Shown: one piece after another, positions 43,090 through 50,575 of the stretch
Numbering within the stretch: the stretch's first letter is position 1
Layout of the letters: each line of letters starts with the position of its first letter
NCBI RefSeq assembly: GCF_014268655.2
Contig: NZ_JABWQX020000001.1
Coordinates: forward strand, 3,254,001 to 3,318,000
Length of the DNA stretch: 64,000 nt
Direction of reading: 5' to 3'
Origin: Pseudomonas marvdashtae
GTDB taxonomy: Bacteria; Pseudomonadota; Gammaproteobacteria; Pseudomonadales; Pseudomonadaceae
The notes under the pieces: generated by a model
The model's input: the letters and a program-made list of their open reading frames with translations, nothing else
What the model was told of the DNA's origin: nothing
Database searches by the model: none
Translations under genes and position numbers: made by a program

Positions 43090-43372
43090 CTTCTTGGTCC
43101 TCGTCGTCGTGGCCGCTGGTCGCTTCCACGCATTCCAGGTGATGGTCGCCCGAGTCGCTGGTGATGATCCAATGCTTCAGGGCTTTGTCAAACGTCGCGG
43201 CCTGCATCTGCGCGGGCGTAAAACGCCAGTGCTCAAGGGTGCGGCCGTTCATGCACTCAACGTGCAACTGGTCTTGCTCGTCGAGGGAAAAATCGAACGC
43301 GTGCAGCCCGTCAATGATCAGCATGTCGCAGTGTTCGAGGGCGTGCAGCAGGGTGTCGGTGGAAGCAGTCAT
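43076..43372 (-). CDS. Small acidic cytosolic protein, function unknown
   Basis: 98 residues. The start is ATG 43372 (MTASTDTLLHALEHCDMLII). The longer open frame to 43549 crosses an intergenic palindrome. The sequence has an alpha/beta pattern with ECMNGRTLEHWRF and a very acidic C terminus (GHDDEDQEDEDA). No signal or membrane segment. Its 3' end overlaps the lactonase start by 14 nt, so the two are cotranscribed. I do not recognise the family with certainty. Confidence 0.7.
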   Translation of the reverse strand: MTASTDTLLHALEHCDMLIIDGLHAFDFSLDEQDQLHVECMNGRTLEHWRFTPAQMQAATFDKALKHWIITSDSGDHHLECVEATSGHDDEDQEDEDA

Positions 43373-43479
43373 GGCGATCAGTCGGTCATTGGGAAAGGCA
43401 GCATGATAACCCAATGTCGGACCGGGCCTGGGCCCATAAGGTTCGAAAAACCTGCCACCGGCACATTCGCCAACGCAAA

Positions 43480-43527
43480 CAGGCCCGCCCCACACCCGAA
43501 CGCATTCGAAGTGTGGGAGCGGGCCTG
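43480..43527. repeat. REP-like inverted repeat
   Basis: CAGGCCCGCCCCACAC (43480-43495) and GTGTGGGAGCGGGCCTG (43511-43527) pair with one bulged A. It shares the TGTGGGAGCG core with the element at 28357. Confidence 0.7.
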
Positions 43528-43531
43528 CCTG

Positions 43532-43570
43532 GATCAGGCAGTCCATCAAAGCTCAATGGACTGCCTGATC
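43532..43570 (-). terminator. Hairpin after the semialdehyde dehydrogenase gene
   Basis: A perfect 15-bp stem GATCAGGCAGTCCAT / ATGGACTGCCTGATC with a 9-nt loop lies directly after the stop codon of the reverse-strand dehydrogenase gene. There is no T run. A 3'-protective or factor-assisted terminator role is likely. Confidence 0.6.
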
Positions 43571-43571
43571 T

Positions 43572-45152
43572 TCAGAGCGCCGCGCGCCCCGGTACGCCAT
43601 CCACCAGCCGCTGGATGCCCAGCGGGTTGGCGTTCTTCAACGGCTCCGGCAACAGGCTGTCGGGGTAGTTCTGGAAGCACACCGGACGCAGGAAACGATC
43701 GATCGCCAAGGTGCCGACCGACGTGCCACGGGCATCGGATGTCGCCGGATAAGGCCCGCCGTGAACCATCGAGTCGCAGACCTCGACGCCGGTTGGATAA
43801 CCGTTGAGCAGGATGCGGCCGACCTTCTGTTCCAGCAGCGGCGTCAGTTCGCCGAACTGTTCGAAGTCCGCCGGCTCGCCAATGATCGTAGCGGTGAGTT
43901 GGCCGTGCAGGCCGTTCAGCGCGGCGGTCAGTTGCGCCTGGTCCGCCACTTCGACAAACACCGTGGTCGGCCCGAAGACTTCTTCCTGCAACGCCTCGTC
44001 ACCGTTGATCAACAAGCTGGCGTCGGCCTTGAACAACTGCGGCTGGGCCTGGTTGCCTTGCTGCTCGCGACCGGCCAAGTGCTCGATGCCCGAGTGAGCC
44101 AACAACTTTTGCAGGCCCTTGCCGTAACTTTGCAGCGTGCCGGCGTTGAGCATGGTTTGGGGTGCCTGGTCGCCGATCAGGGCCGCCACCTGCTGGGTGA
44201 ACGCGGTGAACTCAGGCGAACGGATGCCGATCACCAGCCCAGGGTTGGTGCAGAACTGACCGCAACCCTGCACCACCGAGGCGGTCAGGTCGCGAGCAAC
44301 GCTGTCGGCACGGGCCTGCAAGGCTTTTGGCAAGACGATCACCGGGTTGATGCTCGACATCTCGGCGAAGACCGGGATCGGCTGGGGCCGGGCGGCGGCC
44401 ATGTCGCATAGGGCACGGCCGCCCTTGAGGGAACCGGTGAAGCCGACGGCCTGGATCGCCGGATGCTTGACCAGCCATTCGCCGACACCACCGCCGTAGA
44501 TCATGTTGAACACACCGGCCGGCATCGAGGTCTTTTCGGCTGCGCGAATGATCGCATCGGCCACGTGTTCGGCCGTGGCCATGTGGCCGCTGTGGGCCTT
44601 GAACACCACCGGGCAACCGGCGGCCAGCGCCGCTGCGGTATCACCACCGGCGGTGGAAAATGCCAGCGGGAAGTTGCTGGCGCCGAACACCGCCACCGGG
44701 CCGAGGCCGATGCGGTACTGGCGCAGGTCCGGGCGCGGCAGCGGCGTGCGCTCAGGCAACGCGCTGTCGATGCGCGCGCCGTAGAAATCGCCACGGCGCA
44801 AGACTTTGGCAAACAGGCGCATCTGCCCGCTGGTGCGCCCGCGTTCGCCCTGGATCCGTGCGGCTGGCAAGGCAGTTTCACGACAGACCACGGCGACGAA
44901 CTCATCGCCCAAGGCATCCAGCTCATCGGCAATCGCGTCGAGAAACTCGGCCCGACGCGCCGCGCTCAGGCTGCGATAAGCAGGATAAGCCGCCGCCGCG
45001 GCCTTGGCGGCAGCGTCGACTTCTTCAGCCGTGGCCTGGACGAAATCATGGGGCAAGGCCTCGCCGGTGCTGGCGTCGACGCTTTGCAGGCGGGTCTGGC
45101 CGGCCGCGCTGCGTGCGCCGCCGATGTAGTTGTGGCCAAGGATCTGGTTCAT
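43572..45152 (-). CDS. 2,5-dioxovalerate (2-ketoglutarate semialdehyde) dehydrogenase
   Basis: 526 residues, aldehyde dehydrogenase superfamily. Catalytic residues are present: N160 (FGASNFPLAF), E264 (FAEMSSINP) and C301 (GCGQFCTNPG), with cofactor loop FTGSLKGG. The N-terminal ILGHNYIGGARSA and the 526-residue length match the KGSA dehydrogenase branch, which oxidises 2-ketoglutarate semialdehyde to 2-oxoglutarate. ATG 45152 is preceded by AAAGGAG. The FAH-family gene lies 12 nt upstream. This would be the last step of the non-phosphorylating L-arabinose or D-xylose pathway, and possibly of glucarate or galactarate use. The substrate is inferred from the family and neighbours. Confidence 0.88.
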   Translation of the reverse strand: MNQILGHNYIGGARSAAGQTRLQSVDASTGEALPHDFVQATAEEVDAAAKAAAAAYPAYRSLSAARRAEFLDAIADELDALGDEFVAVVCRETALPAARIQGERGRTSGQMRLFAKVLRRGDFYGARIDSALPERTPLPRPDLRQYRIGLGPVAVFGASNFPLAFSTAGGDTAAALAAGCPVVFKAHSGHMATAEHVADAIIRAAEKTSMPAGVFNMIYGGGVGEWLVKHPAIQAVGFTGSLKGGRALCDMAAARPQPIPVFAEMSSINPVIVLPKALQARADSVARDLTASVVQGCGQFCTNPGLVIGIRSPEFTAFTQQVAALIGDQAPQTMLNAGTLQSYGKGLQKLLAHSGIEHLAGREQQGNQAQPQLFKADASLLINGDEALQEEVFGPTTVFVEVADQAQLTAALNGLHGQLTATIIGEPADFEQFGELTPLLEQKVGRILLNGYPTGVEVCDSMVHGGPYPATSDARGTSVGTLAIDRFLRPVCFQNYPDSLLPEPLKNANPLGIQRLVDGVPGRAAL

Positions 45153-45164
45153 CGCAAGTCTCCT

Positions 45165-46157
45165 TTAAAGTGTGCCGATAGTACCTGGGTTGAACACCGC
45201 GTCTACCGGGGCAATGCCATTGACCAGCGGCGCGCCGAATTCAGCCTGGCTGATTTCGAACACATCCCCCGGCTGGGTGCGGATGCCATCGGCGAACGAC
45301 AGGGTCGCGGTGCCGAAGAAGTGAACGTGCACATCCCCCGGGCGCAGGAACTGACTGTACTTGAAGTGATGGAACTCCAGGTTTTCGAGGCTGTGGCACA
45401 TGTTCGCCTCGCCGCTGAGGAATTCGTTCTGCCACAGCACTTCGCCGTTGCGCAGGATACGACTGGTCCCGGACAGATGTTGAGGCAGTTCACCCACGCG
45501 AAGTTCCGGGCCAAAGCTGCAACTGCGCAGTTTCGAATGGGCCAGGTACAGATAATTCTTGCGTTCCATCACATGGTCAGAGAATTCGTTACCCACCGCA
45601 AAGCCCAGGCGATAAGGCTTGCCGTCGAGACCGATGACGTACAGGCCGCTGATTTCCGGTTCTTCGCCGGCGTCTTCGGCGAACGGTGGCAGAGGGAACG
45701 GCTGGCCCGGACGGACGACGATACTGCCGTCGCCCTTGTAGAACCATTCCGGTTGCACGCCGGCCTGCCCGGCCTGGGGTTTACCGCCCTCCACGCCCCA
45801 TTTGAAAATTCGCATGGTGTCGGTCATCGCGCTTTCGTCACCGGCCTGCTGATGCATCTTGTCCCGGGCAGAGGCGCTGCCCAAATGGGTCAGGCCGGTG
45901 CCGCTGACCAACAGGTGCGCCGGGTCCGGGTGATCCAGCGGCGGCAGGATGCGCAACTCTGCGAGCAGTTGCGCGTAGTCGTGGCTGGCACTCAGGCCCA
46001 GGCCATTGACCTGCTGCTCAAGCTTCAAGCCCGCTTCGATGGCGGCCAGCGCCAGCTCCCGCACAGTACCGGCGCCCTGCACTTCGCGCACCTGATCGCC
46101 GTCGACCAGGCCGACACGGCGCTCGCCGTTACTCAATTCGAACTGAACTAAACGCAT
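45165..46157 (-). CDS. FAH-family protein, probable 2-keto-3-deoxypentonate dehydratase (AraD1/GguC type)
   Basis: 330 residues of the fumarylacetoacetate hydrolase superfamily. Metal-site and fold segments seen are SGTGLTHLGSASARD, EPEISGLYVIG, GFAVGNEFSDHVMER, SCSFGPEL and GDVHVHFFGTATLSFADG. The AraD1/GguC subgroup dehydrates L-2-keto-3-deoxyarabonate to 2-ketoglutarate semialdehyde. The next gene downstream in the operon encodes the enzyme for that semialdehyde. ATG 46157 has AGGAG 7 nt upstream. The long palindromic repeat 46197-46298 separates it from the MFS gene. Confidence 0.85.
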   Translation of the reverse strand: MRLVQFELSNGERRVGLVDGDQVREVQGAGTVRELALAAIEAGLKLEQQVNGLGLSASHDYAQLLAELRILPPLDHPDPAHLLVSGTGLTHLGSASARDKMHQQAGDESAMTDTMRIFKWGVEGGKPQAGQAGVQPEWFYKGDGSIVVRPGQPFPLPPFAEDAGEEPEISGLYVIGLDGKPYRLGFAVGNEFSDHVMERKNYLYLAHSKLRSCSFGPELRVGELPQHLSGTSRILRNGEVLWQNEFLSGEANMCHSLENLEFHHFKYSQFLRPGDVHVHFFGTATLSFADGIRTQPGDVFEISQAEFGAPLVNGIAPVDAVFNPGTIGTL

Positions 46158-46196
46158 GCTGTTCTCCTGTTAAACAAACACAACACTGTACGCATC

Positions 46197-46298
46197 GATC
46201 GTTCCCACGCTCTGCGTGGGAATGTAGCCCGTGACGCTCCGCGTCACTGGACGCGGAGCGTCCCTTGAGGCATTCCCACGCAGAGCGTGGGAACGATC
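46197..46298. repeat. Nested palindromic repeat, GATCGTTCCCACGC family
   Basis: The outer arms GATCGTTCCCACGCTCTGCG (left) and CGCAGAGCGTGGGAACGATC (right) are perfectly complementary. They enclose smaller hairpins, TTCCCACGC/GCGTGGGAA and GACGCTCCGCGTC/GACGCGGAGCGTC. The same composite element occurs at 59026-59137. Here it lies between two genes of one apparent operon (MFS and FAH), so it may tune their relative expression. Confidence 0.92.
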
Positions 46299-46331
46299 AA
46301 ACAAAAGCTCTCTTCCACAATTGCAATAAGT

Positions 46332-47654
46332 TCAGGTACGCGTCGCCCCGCGGGCACTGGCGGCGAACTGATCGGCCGGCAACACGTGCTTGCGCTCTAG
46401 CAGGCGATACACCACGCCGGTCAACACCAGGCCGAACACCATCACACCCGACAGGAAATACAGCCCCGACGCCAGGTTACCGGTGTATTCCTTCAGCGCG
46501 CCGATCACGAACGGCCCGATGTAACCGCCCAGGTTGCCCACCGAGTTGATAAGTGCAATGCCCGCCGCCGCACTGGCGCCGGCAAAGAAACGCCCCGGCA
46601 AAGTCCAGAACACCGCCGTGCAGGAAAACAGCGCGAACGCCACCAGGCACAACGCCGCCAGCTGCAGCACCGGCACCGTCAGCCAGGCACTGAGGAACAG
46701 GCCGATGGCGCCCAGCACATACAACACCGCCAAGTGGCCGTAGCGATCGTTCAAGCGGTCGGAACTGCGTGGAATGATCAACAACCCGATAATGCCGAAG
46801 ATGTATGGCACCGAGGACACGAAACCGGTCACCAGGTCCGTGCCACCGAACTGCTTGATCAGCGTCGGCAGCCACAGGCCCAGGCCGTAGATGCTCAGGG
46901 TCACCGGCAGATAGAACAGCGCCAGCAGCAACACACGCTTGTCTTTAAGCGCATGCAGCGGATTGCCATGGCGGGTCTGGCCGTATTCTTCAAGGTCCTT
47001 TTTCAGCTCACCGGTCAGCCAATCCTTTTCGCTCTGGTCCATCCATTTGACCTGGTGCGGGCCGTCCGGCAGATAACGCAGCACCGGCCAGGTCAACAGC
47101 ACCGCCGGCATGCCGATGACGATGAACAGCCACTGCCAGCCATGCAGACCGAGGATGCCGTCCATGCCCAGCAAGCCACCGGACACGGGGCCGGTAATCA
47201 TCATCGCGATGGGTTGGGACAGAATGAACAGGCCGAGGATCTTGCCGCGATGGCGCACCGGGAACCATTGGGTGATGTAGTACAGCACGCCCGGGAAGAA
47301 CCCGGCTTCGGCCGCGCCCAGCAAAAAGCGCATCACATAGAAGCTGTACGGCCCTTGCACGAAGGCCATGCCGATGGTGATGGCGCCCCAGGTGATCATG
47401 ATCCGGGCGAACCAGCGTCGGGCACCGAAGCGTTCGAGCATCAGGTTGCTGGGGATCTCCAGCAGGAAATAGCCAATGAAAAACAGCCCGGCACCCAGGC
47501 CGTAGGCAGCATCGCCGATACCGAGGTCGGCGCCCATATGAAGCTTGGCAAAGCCCACCGCAGAGCGGTCCACGTAGGCGATCAGGTACAGCAGGATCAG
47601 GAAGGGAATCAGTTTCAGCGTGATGCGACGAATAAGCCGCAATTCCTGGCTCAT
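46332..47654 (-). CDS. MFS transporter, ACS family (sugar-acid importer)
   Basis: 440 residues, twelve predicted membrane helices. The N terminus LIPFLILLYLIAYVDRSAVGFAKLHM and the motif LMLERFGARRWFARIM place it in the anion:cation symporter group that imports sugar acids. The start ATG 47654 faces the divergent dehydratase gene across a 192-nt region with two operator candidates. By context it probably imports an aldonate such as L-arabinonate or D-xylonate. Specificity cannot be read from sequence. Confidence 0.88.
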   Translation of the reverse strand: MSQELRLIRRITLKLIPFLILLYLIAYVDRSAVGFAKLHMGADLGIGDAAYGLGAGLFFIGYFLLEIPSNLMLERFGARRWFARIMITWGAITIGMAFVQGPYSFYVMRFLLGAAEAGFFPGVLYYITQWFPVRHRGKILGLFILSQPIAMMITGPVSGGLLGMDGILGLHGWQWLFIVIGMPAVLLTWPVLRYLPDGPHQVKWMDQSEKDWLTGELKKDLEEYGQTRHGNPLHALKDKRVLLLALFYLPVTLSIYGLGLWLPTLIKQFGGTDLVTGFVSSVPYIFGIIGLLIIPRSSDRLNDRYGHLAVLYVLGAIGLFLSAWLTVPVLQLAALCLVAFALFSCTAVFWTLPGRFFAGASAAAGIALINSVGNLGGYIGPFVIGALKEYTGNLASGLYFLSGVMVFGLVLTGVVYRLLERKHVLPADQFAASARGATRT

Positions 47655-47743
47655 GGGACCGGTCTCCGATTGTTGTTGTTATAGAAGCTCGGGGGATTTC
47701 TCTGGCGATTTACGCTAGGACAACCCCTCCGTTGAACCGGACT

Positions 47744-47758
47744 ATATAGTAATACTAT
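47744..47758. promoter_or_regulatory. Candidate GntR/FadR-type operator 1 in the divergent promoter
   Basis: ATATAGTAATACTAT; on the reverse strand ATAGTATTACTATAT. It contains the near-palindrome ATAGTA-A-TACTAT. A second copy at 47819-47833 differs at two positions. Both lie between the MFS and dehydratase genes, whose cluster ends in a GntR/FadR-type regulator gene. Such regulators often bind GTAT...TAC-type half-sites. Confidence 0.6.
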
Positions 47759-47818
47759 TTGAGCAACAACACTTCCAAACCGCGCAAATTGCGCTTATGT
47801 TACGCTTCAGCTAGAACA

Positions 47819-47833
47819 ATATAGTCATACAAT
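47819..47833. promoter_or_regulatory. Candidate GntR/FadR-type operator 2 before the dehydratase gene
   Basis: ATATAGTCATACAAT, 13 of 15 positions equal to the copy at 47744-47758, centred 75 bp away (about seven helical turns). It lies 13 nt before the dehydratase ATG, where a bound repressor could block transcription start or elongation. Confidence 0.6.
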
Positions 47834-47846
47834 AAGAGAATCGATC

Positions 47847-49583
47847 ATGTCTGATAAGAAACCCTCCCTGCGCTCGGCCCAATGGTTTGGCACCGCCGAC
47901 AAGAACGGCTTCATGTACCGCAGCTGGATGAAAAATCAGGGCATCGCCGACCATCAGTTCCATGGCAAGCCGATCATCGGCATCTGCAACACCTGGTCGG
48001 AGCTGACACCGTGCAACGCGCACTTCCGGCAGATCGCCGAACACGTCAAGCGCGGCGTGATCGAGGCCGGGGGCTTCCCGGTGGAATTCCCGGTGTTCTC
48101 CAACGGCGAATCGAACCTGCGCCCCACCGCCATGCTGACCCGCAACCTGGCAAGCATGGACGTGGAAGAGGCCATTCGCGGCAACCCGATTGACGGCGTG
48201 GTGCTGCTCACCGGTTGCGACAAAACCACCCCCGCGCTGTTGATGGGCGCCGCCAGCTGCGACGTGCCAGCCATCGTCGTCACCGGTGGGCCGATGCTCA
48301 ACGGCAAGCACAAAGGCCAGGACATTGGCTCCGGCACCGTGGTCTGGCAATTGAGCGAACAGGTCAAGGCTGGCACCATCACCATTGACGATTTCCTCGC
48401 GGCCGAGGGCGGCATGTCCCGCTCGGCCGGTACCTGCAACACCATGGGCACGGCCTCGACCATGGCCTGCATGGCCGAAGCCCTTGGCACCTCCCTGCCC
48501 CACAACGCCGCCATTCCAGCGGTGGACGCGCGGCGTTATGTGCTGGCCCACATGTCTGGCATGCGCGCCGTGGAGATGGTCCGCGAAGACCTCAAGCTGT
48601 CGAAGATCCTGACCAAGGAAGCCTTCGAAAACGCCATTCGCGTCAACGCCGCCATTGGTGGCTCGACCAACGCGGTGATCCACCTCAAGGCCATTGCCGG
48701 CCGCATCGGCGTGCAACTGGACCTGGACGACTGGACCCGCATCGGTCGCGGCATGCCGACCATCGTCGACCTGCAACCGTCCGGGCGTTTCCTGATGGAA
48801 GAGTTCTACTACGCCGGCGGTTTGCCCGCCGTGCTGCGGCGTCTGGGCGAAGCCAACCTGATTCCGCACCCGAACGCCTTGACCGTCAACGGCAAGAGCC
48901 TGGGGGAAAACACCAAGGACGCGCCGATCTACGGCCAGGACGAAGTCATCCGCACCCTCGACAATCCGATCCGCGCCGACGGTGGCATCTGCGTGCTGCG
49001 CGGCAACCTGGCGCCACTGGGTGCAGTGCTCAAGCCTTCCGCTGCCACCGCCGAACTGATGCAGCATCGCGGCCGCGCGGTGGTGTTCGAGAACTTCGAC
49101 GAGTACAAGGCGCGGATCAACGACCCGGAACTGGACGTTGATGCCAGCTCGATCCTGGTGATGAAAAACTGCGGGCCGAAGGGTTATCCGGGCATGGCCG
49201 AAGTCGGCAACATGGGCTTGCCGGCCAAGCTGCTGGCCCAGGGCGTGACGGACATGGTGCGGATTTCCGATGCGCGCATGAGCGGCACCGCCTACGGCAC
49301 CGTGGTGCTGCATGTGGCACCGGAAGCAGCGGCCGGCGGACCTCTGGCGGCAGTGAAGGAAGGCGATTGGATCGAACTCGATTGCGCCAGCGGCCGCCTG
49401 CACCTGGACATCCCGGACGCCGAACTCGCCGCGCGCCTGGCCGACATCGCCCCACCGCAGCAACTGTTGGTCGGTGGCTACCGCCAGTTGTACATCGACC
49501 ACGTACTGCAAGCGGACCAAGGCTGTGACTTCGACTTCCTGGTGGGCTGCCGTGGGGCCGAGGTGCCACGCCACTCTCACTAA
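47847..49583 (+). CDS. IlvD/Edd-family dehydratase, probable L-arabinonate dehydratase
   Basis: 578 residues. Dehydrates a sugar acid to its 2-keto-3-deoxy form using an iron-sulfur cluster and Mg. The three cluster cysteines are in their usual motifs: C56 (LTPCNAHF), C124 (TGCDKTTP) and C197 (SAGTCNTMG). Their spacing equals that of the R. leguminosarum L-arabinonate dehydratase as I remember it (59/127/200, a shift of three). Other family segments are NTMGTASTMACMAEALG and RISDARMSGTAYG. L-arabinonate (possibly also D-xylonate or D-fuconate) is the likely substrate, feeding the divergent FAH and semialdehyde dehydrogenase steps. The regulator gene follows in the same direction. Confidence 0.88.
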   Translation: MSDKKPSLRSAQWFGTADKNGFMYRSWMKNQGIADHQFHGKPIIGICNTWSELTPCNAHFRQIAEHVKRGVIEAGGFPVEFPVFSNGESNLRPTAMLTRNLASMDVEEAIRGNPIDGVVLLTGCDKTTPALLMGAASCDVPAIVVTGGPMLNGKHKGQDIGSGTVVWQLSEQVKAGTITIDDFLAAEGGMSRSAGTCNTMGTASTMACMAEALGTSLPHNAAIPAVDARRYVLAHMSGMRAVEMVREDLKLSKILTKEAFENAIRVNAAIGGSTNAVIHLKAIAGRIGVQLDLDDWTRIGRGMPTIVDLQPSGRFLMEEFYYAGGLPAVLRRLGEANLIPHPNALTVNGKSLGENTKDAPIYGQDEVIRTLDNPIRADGGICVLRGNLAPLGAVLKPSAATAELMQHRGRAVVFENFDEYKARINDPELDVDASSILVMKNCGPKGYPGMAEVGNMGLPAKLLAQGVTDMVRISDARMSGTAYGTVVLHVAPEAAAGGPLAAVKEGDWIELDCASGRLHLDIPDAELAARLADIAPPQQLLVGGYRQLYIDHVLQADQGCDFDFLVGCRGAEVPRHSH

Positions 49584-49688
49584 TCCCCTCGCCACAAGTC
49601 ACTCAAGCCCAAGGGTTTAGCCTGATGAATACCCGCCGCGCCTGCTATCATGCGCGGCACCCCCTCGTACAGGATCGCGCCGCGCCCC

Positions 49689-50408
49689 ATGGATTACCGC
49701 AAACCCTCCGACCGCAAAAGCATGCATGCGCGCATCGTCCAGGAACTGGGCATGCAGATCGTCTCCGGGCGCTTCAAGCCCGACGACAAACTGCCGGCCG
49801 AAGCCTTGCTCTGCGAAGAATACGCGGTCAGCCGTCCGGTGTTGCGCGAAGCCACGCGGGTGCTGGTCGCCAAGGGCCTGGTGTATTCGCGACCGCGCGT
49901 GGGCACGGTGGTCAAGCCGCGTCGGGAATGGCACATGCTCGACCCCGATGTGCTGCATTGGCTGATGCAAAGCAGCCCGCAAAATGAATTTTTCAACCTG
50001 CTGACCAGCGTGCGCAGCATCATCGAGCCGGCCGCCGCTTCTCTCGCCGCGCAATTCGCCACCGATGAAGACATCGCGGCCATCAACGAAGCCTACCAGC
50101 GCATGGAAGCAGCTCCGACCCCCGAGGCGCTGCTGCAACCGGACCTGGACTTCCACAGCCGCATCGCCGACGCCACCCACAACGACCTGCTCGCCAACTT
50201 GTGCAACATGCTGTCGGTGGCCATCGCCGAGGCGCTCAAGCATTCCAACCAACGGCCCAACCTGCATGAGCTGGCGATGCCCCGACACAAAGCGATCCTC
50301 ACCGCCATCGAGAACCGCGACGCCCTAGGCGCTCGCCATGCCACGCTGGTGCAGCTGGACGATGCCCGTAGCGCGCTGAACGTGGTGCTGGGCAGCGACC
50401 CAGCCTGA
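49689..50408 (+). CDS. GntR-family transcriptional regulator, FadR/FCD subgroup
   Basis: 239 residues. N-terminal winged helix with the GntR pattern IVSGRFKPDDKLPAEALLCEEYAVSRPVLREATRVLVAKGLV (about 20-62), then an all-helical FCD effector domain with metal-ligand candidates D and H in LQPDLDFHSRIADATHN, H in MPRHKAILTAI and H in ARHATLVQL. ATG 49689 is chosen over an upstream in-frame start at 49650 because MDYRKPSDRK is the normal beginning. It follows the dehydratase gene by 105 nt and likely controls the divergent pentonate genes through the two operator candidates. Confidence 0.9.
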   Translation: MDYRKPSDRKSMHARIVQELGMQIVSGRFKPDDKLPAEALLCEEYAVSRPVLREATRVLVAKGLVYSRPRVGTVVKPRREWHMLDPDVLHWLMQSSPQNEFFNLLTSVRSIIEPAAASLAAQFATDEDIAAINEAYQRMEAAPTPEALLQPDLDFHSRIADATHNDLLANLCNMLSVAIAEALKHSNQRPNLHELAMPRHKAILTAIENRDALGARHATLVQLDDARSALNVVLGSDPA

Positions 50409-50575
50409 TCACCCAACTCAACACCCTCGCAGGAACTTCAAAAAGCGCTGTCGACCAGGACGGCATGACTCGCGCTTGAAGAGGCGGTACTTATATACCG
50501 CACGCCATACAAAGGGACGCTGATACTTGCCCCGTCGTCATCCCGACGGCCATGAGATCAGGAAAAGGATGTCTT

